Of a DNA stretch of 64,000 nt, positions 47,281 through 56,757 are shown one piece after another (within the stretch, counting starts at the first letter, position 1; every line of letters begins with the position of its first letter). The DNA is from Synanceia verrucosa (Eukaryota; Chordata; Actinopteri; Perciformes; Synanceiidae): the NCBI GenBank assembly GCA_029721515.1, contig CM056569.1, positions 16,399,007-16,463,006 on the forward strand. The letters run 5' to 3'. Below the pieces are notes generated by a model. That model made no database searches. It was not told where the DNA came from and worked only from the letters and a program-made list of their open reading frames with translations. Made by a program: the position numbers and the translations under genes.

Positions 47281-48027
47281 GGTCGCTTTCACACCTAACC
47301 AAGTGGACTCGGTTCACTTGGGGGGCTGAAAGTTGCACAGTCACTTGATTCGATTCCACTTTCACACTGCAATTCCTGAACTCACTAAACTTTCTGAGCG
47401 TCAACAGTCAGGTATGTAACCTCACAGACTACAAACAGGGTGGACTGGCAGTCTTGTATTGTGCTTCATTACATTATTTGAGGGAATGCTGCAACATTAA
47501 TGTTGCCTCCCTACATACTAGTGAACGCAACCGTCACTAATGCTTACGTAGTTCGTCAGGGATTAAAGCTGTTAATTTTCTAACTTTGACAATATAACAT
47601 GTGACAACACATCAGCACAGAGTTTAAGGACTGTGACTGTTGGTAGCTGTGATTAATTTTGTTCAAATATGTCAGATTGTGAAGTTATGGGTTATGTTGG
47701 TCAGATGTTTAAGCTAAGAAAGCTAACTGCTAACGGTGGTCTTGTTGGTTGTTTTGGTCTGGAGTGTGCGCTGTACTTGCTGTACATGCACTACGTACAT
47801 TTGGTCCTGTGTTTGGTCCGGTGAGCTTCCACATTGCATAAGAACAACACCAGGGTTCACATGCAAACGAACCAAGACATCCGTTTTTAAGCGGACCAGA
47901 GTTTGTTTGTTTGTCCGCACCAGAGTTTGTATGAGCTTTCACACCTGCCCAAACGAAGCAGACTATCTGAGGAAACGAACTCTGGTCCATTTAAAGTGGA
48001 CCAAATGAGGACAGTGTGAAAGCAACC
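47281..48027. mobile_element. Harbinger-like MITE, complete, TTA duplications
   Basis: Ends GGTCGCTTTCACAC and (inverted) GGTTGCTTTCACAC are terminal repeats with one mismatch. Exact TTA trinucleotides flank both sides (47,278-47,280 and 48,028-48,030), the target duplication typical of PIF/Harbinger. Length is 747 bp, with no transposase. A second, inverted copy carrying two further insertions lies at 60,757-62,255. Confidence 0.8.
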
Positions 48028-48030
48028 TTA

Positions 48031-48660
48031 GTCTTAGGCCCAATCCCATTTGTCTTCCCTTAACACTAGCACTTTGTTTCAAGTGTCCTCCCAAGGTAGA
48101 CACCCTACAGGATTAAATGAGAAGTGTTAGGATAGAAATCTTACCCTACAAAGCAAGTATCCCTGGCTGCAGTATGCAGATCGGGGAGTGCCTCAATGTG
48201 GGGCAGAGTTAAACGTTTAACTCCGCCCACATTGAGCCATTCCATTGGCTAGGGTGTTAGGGTTAGGGGATCACATTGAGTTAGGCATTTCATTCTGATG
48301 CTCAACGTTGCCAGGGGCTACTCCTGCAAAGTGGGACAGCACTTAGCGCCACGCCGTGCGCCGACGTTGGTGCATACGTCACACGGAGCGTTTCACAAAA
48401 TGAGAGGCTCTTGTAGCTCTCCAGGTAGATTTGTGCACCGTGAAAAATAGCGATTTTATTATACTTGTGTTTTAACACACCGGTACATAAATCAACTGTA
48501 CTTTATAGCGAACAAATATATCCTACAATATTTTCTTTTTAAATGCATGTTTAATTGAATAAAATATACTTACATTTTTGTTGCGGAGCCATTTTTCTTA
48601 ACTTTGGTTGAGTTCACGAAAAACTCTTGGGTAATTTCTTCCTCAACTATGTTTCGAGGG
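48031..48660. other. Intergenic, nothing recognised
   Basis: No feature could be supported. Confidence 0.45.
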
Positions 48661-48664
48661 GGTG

Positions 48665-48800
48665 ATCCCTATGTTCCCTGGGTCCTATGTTCCCCGACCC
48701 CCTTTTTAGAGAAAAAGTCCTATGTTCCCCTGTAGCAATATGTACCGGGGAACATAGAACCTTTTTTAAGAAAAAAAAAAGGTTCTATGTTATAGAACCT
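48665..48800. repeat. CCTATGTTCCC motif cluster with perfect hairpin
   Basis: CCTATGTTCCC occurs at 48,668, 48,686 and 48,719 and inverted as GGGGAACATAG at 48,747. The 17-bp arms 48,751-48,767 and 48,775-48,791 are exact reverse complements with a 7-base loop. It may be the core of a small foldback element. Confidence 0.7.
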
Positions 48801-49039
48801 TTAAATAACGTCTGGTTGATAAATTAAAATTGCTTCAATTCTATATGAATGTTTCTTTCATTCAATTGATCTATTTTATGCCTAAATATAGTCAAATTCA
48901 AATACAGTAAGACAATTAGAGTCTTGGAATGGGAATGGATTTGTAATTTTTATATAGTTTATTCTATGTAATTGTAAAAATATGCATCATTTATTGACTA
49001 CAGCTGCTATGAGGTTCAGTAAACTACTTACAAAGAACA
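48801..49039. other. Intergenic, nothing recognised
   Basis: No feature could be supported. Confidence 0.4.
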
Positions 49040-49212
49040 GAGTGCATCATGGGTGGTGGGACTCTACACATCTGTTTGTTTCCAAAGCTTGGAGTCTCTG
49101 CAGCCGAGTTTATAAACTGAATCCATTTTGTTTCCAGTCCTTACTTTATTATCTCAGCTATGTGTTATGAAACAAGGGCTCTCATCAGTCACAGAGAGGT
49201 CAGTAATGACAT
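49040..49212 (+). repeat. Local duplication, copy 1
   Basis: Matches 50,053-50,232 in the same orientation over about 170 bp: GAGTGCATCATGGGTGGTGG, TTTGTTTCCAAAGCTTGGAG and GGGCTCTCATCAGTCACAGA. Copies are about 1.0 kb apart. Confidence 0.85.
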
Positions 49213-50052
49213 TTTTCTCTGAGGTTTTTCATCTGACTTCATCATAACCCTTTTTTAGAATAACTTGGGTTTTATTTGTGTAGCAATCGCTTATGTTCGG
49301 GGTCCTTTTCCACTATAAAAAAATAACAAGAAAGTCAAAGTGAGCGATTTATTCTCCCCAAGGTCCACATGACGAATACAAACTCAGTGAATATGCAACA
49401 TAATTCAGCAATCAGCCACTGAGGAAGAGGCTTCCCTGTTTGTCCCTGCAGCCCCTCCCATCAGGCTCAGTAAGTACTAAATACAAAAAACACAGTTTCT
49501 AGTGTTATTGGAAGAAACTAAAGTAGCTAGTAACTATTTTCCTTTGTCCTGAATCTGTCTCACATCTTTTCTGGAGCTGTGATCTCACTATGAACCTATG
49601 GAAGGTTGTGACAAGGTTGATCTGAAAGCAAATTTTGTATTGTTTTATGAACATGACATTTTTGGTTACTTTAAAAAAAAAAAGTAGAAAAAATGACAGT
49701 AAAAAGATCCATGTTATTAATCTTTTAATTATTTTAGAAAAAACAAGTCCTTATATAAAGGACTTTGAATTATACCTGCAATCAATCAGTATCTGCAAAA
49801 AAGTTTGAGTGCATGTTTGAGTCCCCCTGGCAACTTTGTTTGTGTTCTTATTTTGCATTACTTGTAATGCATTGTATATGTAAAAAATAAATATATTTTT
49901 TGTCTGGCAACGGAGCAGGTCAGGTATGGGTCTCAAAGAATGAATGGATGGATAGATGGATGTGTGCAAATATGTGAATGAATAAAGTGCTGCCAGTGTG
50001 CGCAGTCCAGTGTTGGTGAAGTTACTTTTCATATGCAGTATTATTAATATGC
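49213..50052. other. Intergenic, nothing recognised
   Basis: No feature could be supported between the two duplicated copies. Confidence 0.4.
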
Positions 50053-50232
50053 AGAGTGCATTGTGGGTGGTGGGACTTTCCCAGCTAAACCACATCTGTT
50101 TGTTTCCAAAGCTTGGAGTCTCTGCAGCCAAGCTTATAAAATGAATCCATTTTGTTTTCAGTCTTTACTTTATTATCTCAGCTCTGTGTTATGAAACAAG
50201 GGCTCTCATCAGTCACAGAGAGGTCAGTAAGG
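50053..50232 (+). repeat. Local duplication, copy 2
   Basis: Second copy of 49,040-49,212. It has about 9 extra bases near its start (CCCAGCTAAACCA versus TACACA). Confidence 0.85.
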
Positions 50233-50805
50233 GGGATAATTTCCTTAAATATGACCAGAGCATTTATGTTTTTTACCAGGATATGGCCAAGTTGGATTAT
50301 GATTATGGTTCAACTTAAAAATGTGTAAGTAAGTAGCATCTGGTTGCTAGGTAACCTGTACTGAAGACACTACAGAGCTACAACAAGTCACCTTGTAACT
50401 GTTATTAAAACCTTGGTAAATTACAAGATAAATCATAAAAACAATAGATTGAATAGATAATAGTTTAGTTTGTGACTGCTGTTTCTGTCCTTTTCTCTGA
50501 TCAATTGAAAATAATGGTAACATCCATCTAGAGTCTGCCTCTGTTACCATATCTACCGGTTGTTGACTTGCTGTTGCTGCTTTAACAGGAAATAGTTGTA
50601 ACATTTCACTCACCGATGTATGTGATGAGATCTGAATGCAATGACATCACTGCAACAAAGTCAGACGAGTCAAGAAAAACAGATTAGACAGGTTGGAAAG
50701 AAACCAGAAGTTAGTCTAAACCACTTTATTTGGAGGAAAGCAGGTAGTCCAGTGGCAAAAACATGAGCTCAGAACCTAAAGTTCAAATGAAGTGTAGGTG
50801 TTTCC

Positions 50806-50941
50806 TTAAAGGAACAGTGTGTAGCTGTATTTATTCAAATAGAATATAGTATTAATAAGCATGTTTACTTTAGTGTATAAATAACCTGGAAGTAAGAATC
50901 GTTTTTTGGAATGAGAATAATCCCACATACTGCACCTTTAA
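50806..50941. mobile_element. 136-bp TTAA MITE
   Basis: TTAA at both ends. Left end AAGGAACAGTGTGTAG and right end (inverted) AAGGTGCAGTATGTGGG are imperfect inverted repeats. No coding capacity. Confidence 0.75.
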
Positions 50942-51520
50942 GTCTCCACGCATTTCAACCTTTTTTCAGTCTTCATATAAAAATCCTACACACTGCACCT
51001 TTAAGTCTCCAAGCATTTCAACCTTTTTTCAGTCTTTGTATAAAAAAAACCTACACACTGCACCTTTAAGTCTCCAAGCATTACATTTTCAGTCTTTATA
51101 TAAAAATCCTACTCACTGCACCTTTAAGTGTCCAAGCATTTCAACCTTTTTTTCAGTCTTTGTATAAAAAACCCTACACACTGCACCTTTAAGGCTCCAA
51201 GTATTTCAACCTTTTTTCAGTCTTCATATAAAAAATCCTACACACTGCACCACCTTTTTTCAGTCTTCATATAAAAATCCTACACACTGCACCTTTAAGT
51301 CTCCAAGCATTCCATTTAGGATTTTTTTATATAAAAAATCTTACATAATGAACCTTTAAGTCTCCAAGCATTTCAACCTTTTTTCAGTCTTCATATAAAA
51401 ATCCTACACGCTGCACCTTTAAGTCTCCAAGCATTTCAACCTTCTTTTCAGTCTTTATATTTAAAAAAATCCTACACACTGCACCTTTAAGTATCCAAAC
51501 ATTCCATTTTCAGTATTTAT
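50925..51520. repeat. About 63-bp minisatellite, 9-10 copies
   Basis: The unit contains CCTACACACTGCACCTTTAA, then GTCTCCAAGCATTTCAACC and TTTTTTCAGTCTTCATATAA. The first copy overlaps the right end of the MITE, so the array appears to have grown from a MITE terminus plus its flank. Units vary by small indels. Confidence 0.9.
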
Positions 51521-51973
51521 ATAACATATATAACACATATTTATATTTAACACAAACAAACTAGTGAGTCTGAGCCTTTGTGAGGTACTGGTCCTGTGAT
51601 CTGCACCCCCAGACTGGTTATTGGTTATATTCAATAGGTAACTACAGCAACTGGTTAAAACAGGAAGTTTTTCTGATGAAAAAAAGCTAATTTGGCTTGT
51701 CTACCCGTCTTTATAGTGATGTCACCATCTTTCCAGATCTTAGCAAACAACCTGGTAAGCATGATGTTACTTTAACTGATAGGAATGATGGAGAAAAAAA
51801 CAAATGAGAGCAGTTGCATAATAAAGTGGAAAAGACAGCATGTGTGCATAATATGCATCAGCTGGACTGACATCATAATGTTTTAGAGAGTGTTACCACA
51901 CAGAAGGTTCACTGGTGGCTGGTTTGTGTCTGTATATAGAGAGCTGTAGACGGGATGACAATGTTGAAAATAG

Positions 51974-51975
<2 letters not shown>

Positions 51976-52009
<34 letters not shown>
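51976..52009. repeat. (AG)n microsatellite
   Basis: About 17 tandem AG units. Confidence 0.95.
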
Positions 52010-52011
<2 letters not shown>

Positions 52012-54096
52012 CCCTCTGAGAGCCAGAACCTGGTTTTGATCAACACATTCCATTAGTCAACACAATCACAATGCTTCTTACTGCCAGTGGGGACTGCACT
52101 CAAGTATTGTATTTTCTGTAAAAACTTATTTTTCTTCAAACTAACAGTCCTTTGGGGTATCATAGTCATTGTTGAAATTACACTATTCTTATTGTCTTGT
52201 CATGCAACCCCTCCCTCCCTCCCCCCTCCACCCACAATCATTCCTCCACTTTACATGGAGGGTGGCTTTAAAATTCACTGCTGAGTCTCTAAAAAGATGC
52301 ACAAGAAGAAAATAACAAACCAGGACAAGATGCGCCACATGTGCAGAGCACTGATGTCATGTCATAGCCCAAACCTCTCTTCATGTTTGATTAAAAAAAT
52401 GAACTCCAGGTTCACTTCCTAGCTTTATGTGGAGCTTTGAACATGTTTGAATGCAGGTTCACAGTCTTACTCAGTTACCTACTTATGTCAGTTAACAACT
52501 GGACTATTCCCAGACTGTGAGATGCTCCAGTCAAAGATAGCATCTGGACTTCATCTATTTGCACAGTCAATAATAAACATTCACACTCAACCCTTGTCAT
52601 CAGTTTTAATGAACAATTTCTGAACATGTAACAGAACAAAAAGACATCCAATGTTTCTCATTTTTCACAGTCAGTTTCAATAAAACATGTAAATATGTAA
52701 ATTTAGAACAACACTTTGAAATAACCATTTCATTACATTAAATTAAATGAGTTTTAACCTGTCTTGTATTCACTATTTTTGTTTTACCTTTGGTCTATAA
52801 AATTCACACACATCATATGAGCACTTCTCCAAAAAAATCAGTGAACCTGATATATGTTATTTATTATTTATCATGTTGGAATCTGAGATCTTTTGGATGT
52901 GATTGTGTTTGTAAATTGTAAAATAACTGCAAGGTGTCACAGTGACTGCAGCGTCACGCAGCTGGATGTGATCCAACATGGCCGTAAACCATTTCAGGGC
53001 TGGTTAAAGACAGCCTTTACTAATGAATTAGGGTTATGAAGAGTGACTGATGGTCATGTCATGAACAAGGCCAAGGCTAATGTCAACCACCAGCCCCCCC
53101 CAACATTCCCTGAGCAGTGTGAACATCTGCTTTTTCAACTTCCAAAAACAAGTCAAGGAAAGGAGAAGTGCTCTTAAAAAGTAGGGAAAAGCACTCCCAT
53201 GTGCCGTCAGACATTCCTCTGCATATCAGCAGGTTTTATGGGTTTTCATGAAAAAAAATGTCATTGAATTATTACCATTGTTACATTTTCTAAAATAAAA
53301 TGGCTGGTGACAAGTATGAAACAAACATAAATACAAAAGAACCACTATATACAAATAAGGGTTTTGGTCTCTTATCAAACATTCATCACAGTGATTTTCA
53401 AATAACTGCTTTTCCAGCGCTATCATGTGACTGCAGAATGTCTTTGCTCTTGAAGGGATATTTGCTTATCATTTCCTTTCACCCACCGCTGATGTGAGCT
53501 AACAATGCATCCAGATCCCTTTAACATAGTTGACAGTAACAGTTACTGTATCTACAGTGATATGCTATTGAAATGAACTGAGCTTGAGGATTCTGCATGG
53601 AAGAAACACCTCATAGTTAAGTTCTGCAACCTTGCATAATGATGTTGATTATTTTTGTGAGTCAGTACATTATTTCCCAGATTTTTCGCAGGATGTGGCT
53701 TCAGCTGTGAAAAAGTTGAAATTAATAAATGATTTTGACAGATTATTCTCACATATTAACAGATTTTTTTTTTGACATTATCAATGAAGACACTACTGTT
53801 TTATAATAATGTAGCCTAGTGCAATAATGAAGGAATCTGGTTTTGTGCTGTGTGGTCAGTGTATGACACATCAAAGCAGTACCATATGGCAACCCCATCC
53901 CAAAAACAGCTCAGTGGATATCAGTGTCCCTGCCCACATCCATCAATTAGTATTTAACAGTAATATCCAAATGTGTTCAAAGAGTGTGCAGAGAGTGTAA
54001 ACCATTTAGCTCGTTCCTTACCAGGTCCATTATTCACTCCTGCTCACCTCTGAAGCAGAGTCTGTTTATGTAAATGTCACTTTCTCTCCACTCTGT
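52010..54096 (-). other. 3' flank and probable 3' untranslated region of cd248
   Basis: No other gene was recognised. The sequence next to the cd248 stop codon on the minus strand is AT-rich without a long repeat, as expected for a 3' untranslated region. How far the transcript extends cannot be read from sequence alone. Confidence 0.45.
52860..52865 (-). promoter_or_regulatory. Candidate polyadenylation signal for cd248
   Basis: TTTATT on the plus strand gives AATAAA on the minus strand, followed by a second near-match (AATAAA-TAATAAATAAC). It would give a 3' untranslated region of about 1.2 kb. Other weaker signals exist, so this is a guess. Confidence 0.25.
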
Positions 54097-56412
54097 TTAA
54101 ACCTGGGTCTTGACCCCTGCTGAGGGGTTAGGAGCTCCTTGTTTATCATGAGCCCCAGAGATCCAGTGGTAGCAGTCAGTGGCATTCTTGTTGCGCAAGT
54201 GAACAGCACAGCGGGTGCAGTAGACGATGCCCAGCGCCACCATTACTACTATGAAGATGCAGATGGGTACCAGGAGGCCCACCAGGAGCCAGGGGTTGCC
54301 CTGCTTCTGCTCCCTTTCTTCCATCCCACCCTGGCTTGGGGGCGGCTCTGTAGGAGTAAACTGGGTGGAGTAAACAGCTGAGTCATGGTCTTTTTCCTCC
54401 TCTCCTAACTCCTCCTTTGGGAACTGAGGGTTTTCCCTGAGGGGATACTGCTCTTCTTCTGCCTCATTGTGGTAGCTGGAATCCGTAGCTATGTTAAGGT
54501 CTATGACAAAATCCTCTGGATTTCCTGGTTTCTGGCTCGCAGTGGTGAGCCCCGCCCACCAATTCCAAGCTCCCTCAGAGATTGTGGAGGTGGAGAGCAT
54601 GGGGAGAGCTGTGGTGGTCTCCTCCTCGTCATCCTCATTACCTTCATACCAGTCTGGGGTAGTGCTGGAGCTGGTGGTGAGTGGAGGCGTGGTGTAGATG
54701 GTGGTCGGCAAAACTTCCAGGTCAGACTCAAATCCTTGCCCCCACTCCAACCAGTCAGCTCCTCCATTATCCAAACCTTCCTCATCTTCTTCAATCTCCT
54801 GTGTCGGAGGGTTCTGTGCTATATGAAAGGGCAGCTCCTCCTGAGGTGCACTGGTGACCCAAATGACATCAGAATCCAACACTCTGGGTGGGTCAGTAAG
54901 CCAGTCCAGAGACTGCTCCTCTTCTGGAGGCCAGTCAGTGTGGCTCTGCTGTGGGTTCCAGTCATAGTCCACAGGGTCCCACACAGGGCCAGGCTGGTGG
55001 GTGACCCAAGGAAAAGGAGGGGTGACAGCAGATTGGTCATCTCCTTCCCCTCTCTTGCGACATGAATAGTGATCAGACATGAGTTCATACCCTTCTTCGC
55101 AGTAGCACTCAAATCCACCATCATAATTCACACACATTTTCTCACAGGTCCCATGGATCTGACACTCGTCGATGTCTTGGCATCGACTGGGGTCTTCAGG
55201 CACTGGGGAAAAACCCAGATGGCAGTGGCAGATATGAGAGCCCTGGGTGTTCTCACAGGCATGTTCACATGTGTCATTCATGCACTCATCTATATCCTCA
55301 CACATACCCTCATCATCTGGATGGTAACCCTCCTGACATCGACATTCAAATGTCCCTGGAGCATTCACACAAATCTGCTCACAAGGACTCTGCAGGCACT
55401 CGTCTACATCCAGACAGCCACGTTCATCTGGTGCAAGCATGTATCCTTCAGGGCAGGCGCATCGATACCCATCTGAGAGGGGCAGGCACTCAAACTCGCA
55501 GGGGGCCCCTTGACAAACATCAGACAACTCACAGTTCTGTCCATTGTCTGCTAGTTGATATCCATCTGCACACTCACAGTAGAAGTGAGCACCCGCCGGC
55601 CTGCAAAAATGCTCACAGCCACCATTATCCTGATTACACCAGTTGTGTGATACAGGGGGATCGGAGCAGAGAGGGGGATCTCTTGACCACCCTACTGAGC
55701 CGTCCTCCTTCTGCATGCACAATACTGACTGCTCCTCTTTGGTGCCTGCAGGGCAGGGTATGGTAGCAACAGATCCAAACGGTAAATGGGTTAGCAATGT
55801 GCTTAGAAGGTCAAATGGTGTGGTGTAGAGGGCATTGCCTGCACCCTCACTCCACAACGCAGGACACATTCCTTTGTAGGCATAATGGCATAGATACCCA
55901 TCTACAGAGACTGAGCAGGAACCATCCAGCCACTTGAAGTTATCACTCTGTTCCTGAGTGCTGTAGCCCATAACCACACAGCGTGGCACCGAGCACATAC
56001 TAGGGGAGTCCTCTTTCTGCCAGTTGGTATACTCTGTGTCCTGGTCACCAGTAGTCCAAGAGAAACCCCGTAGTGGGCGTGTGGTGGTACACTGGCGAGG
56101 CTGACGCTGCAGGCCAATCCATACCCGGACGTAGGTGCGCGAGTAACGCAAGTCCAGTGTGGAGAAAAGAGTGGCAATAGTGTTGGCATCCTCCCTGTGT
56201 TTAATGGTAGCCAGGTTGCCACCTTTGTTCTTGCAGGCCCTCCATGAGTCCAGGAAGGTCTTGCGCTGGAAGTAGACTACAAAGCAGCCGTTTGCGTTGC
56301 ACAGTGCATCCCTCTCTCTCAAATCCTGACCAAGGACCAAAGAAAGTTCAAGGAGTAAAGCCAGCAGGGAGGCTAAGAACAGGGCAGCAGTACTGCTCAT
56401 CAGGGAGCCCAT
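54097..56412 (-). CDS. cd248: CD248 (endosialin)-like type I membrane receptor, single exon
   Basis: The 771-residue product has a signal peptide (1-28, LLALLLELSLVLG), a C-type-lectin-like domain (about 37-178, with WIGLQRQ and FKWLDGSC...GYLC; no EPN or WND calcium-sugar motif), a sushi-like domain (about 183-250) and five EGF-like modules (259-294, 300-333, 339-371, 377-411, 417-451). The last three open with DVDEC or DIDEC, the calcium-binding type. An acidic Ser/Thr/Pro/Glu-rich stalk (455-705) leads to one membrane span (708-731) and a 40-residue tail with KNATDCYHW and a C-terminal KTQV that fits a class I PDZ ligand. CD248, CD93 and thrombomodulin share this plan and are intronless in mammals, as here. 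The sushi domain and the TDCY.W tail favour CD248, a stromal and pericyte surface glycoprotein that binds matrix. Five EGF modules rather than the three usual in mammalian CD248 leave CD93 as the alternative. The ATG has A at -3 and G at +4, and no upstream in-frame extension is needed. Confidence 0.88.
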   Translation of the reverse strand: MGSLMSSTAALFLASLLALLLELSLVLGQDLRERDALCNANGCFVVYFQRKTFLDSWRACKNKGGNLATIKHREDANTIATLFSTLDLRYSRTYVRVWIGLQRQPRQCTTTRPLRGFSWTTGDQDTEYTNWQKEDSPSMCSVPRCVVMGYSTQEQSDNFKWLDGSCSVSVDGYLCHYAYKGMCPALWSEGAGNALYTTPFDLLSTLLTHLPFGSVATIPCPAGTKEEQSVLCMQKEDGSVGWSRDPPLCSDPPVSHNWCNQDNGGCEHFCRPAGAHFYCECADGYQLADNGQNCELSDVCQGAPCEFECLPLSDGYRCACPEGYMLAPDERGCLDVDECLQSPCEQICVNAPGTFECRCQEGYHPDDEGMCEDIDECMNDTCEHACENTQGSHICHCHLGFSPVPEDPSRCQDIDECQIHGTCEKMCVNYDGGFECYCEEGYELMSDHYSCRKRGEGDDQSAVTPPFPWVTHQPGPVWDPVDYDWNPQQSHTDWPPEEEQSLDWLTDPPRVLDSDVIWVTSAPQEELPFHIAQNPPTQEIEEDEEGLDNGGADWLEWGQGFESDLEVLPTTIYTTPPLTTSSSTTPDWYEGNEDDEEETTTALPMLSTSTISEGAWNWWAGLTTASQKPGNPEDFVIDLNIATDSSYHNEAEEEQYPLRENPQFPKEELGEEEKDHDSAVYSTQFTPTEPPPSQGGMEEREQKQGNPWLLVGLLVPICIFIVVMVALGIVYCTRCAVHLRNKNATDCYHWISGAHDKQGAPNPSAGVKTQV

Positions 56413-56466
56413 TTTTTCCAGAAGTGAAACCTTCTTTGCCTGTCTCTCACACTGACTTTCTCCACA

Positions 56467-56474
56467 CTTTTATC
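56467..56474 (-). promoter_or_regulatory. TATA-like box of cd248
   Basis: On the minus strand this reads GATAAAAG, 55-62 bp upstream of the ATG. A start site about 30 bp downstream would leave a short 5' leader. No other clear core element was seen, so it is a candidate only. Confidence 0.35.
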
Positions 56475-56652
56475 TCTCTGCTTTTGAAAGTTCCTTTCAG
56501 CTGACTTTCTCTCTTGGCCCACTTATGTCGTCTATCTGAACTTTTCTCCCTTCATTTGAACCCTCTTTTTTGTCACTGTCTGGCTGTGCTCTTTGCTCTA
56601 CCCCTGCTAAAGAAGATCTGTGCTGGAGTTGAGTGCATGCAGATTGTCCCAA

Positions 56653-56757
56653 GAAGGGAGGGAGGAGAGAGAAAGGAAGGGATAGAGGGAGGGAGATATG
56701 GCAAGAAGGGGGGTGGACAGAAGAGGAGGGAGGGAGTTGAGGAAAAGAACTGTATGT
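56653..56757 (+). promoter_or_regulatory. Polypurine tract upstream of cd248
   Basis: About 105 bp that is nearly all G and A on the plus strand (GGGAGGGAGGAGAGAGAAAG and similar), with only a few pyrimidines, 240-345 bp upstream of the cd248 start. Mirror-like GA tracts of this kind can form triplexes or bind GA-factor-type and MAZ/SP-type proteins. The function here is not shown. Confidence 0.5.

Noticed and set aside
54469..55766. Plus-strand open frames of 198, 165 and 135 codons
   Set aside because: They are antisense shadows of the cd248 coding sequence.
54097..56412. Thrombomodulin identity for the receptor gene
   Set aside because: Thrombomodulin has six EGF modules and no sushi domain; the tail and sushi region fit CD248 better. 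CD93 is kept as a weaker alternative.
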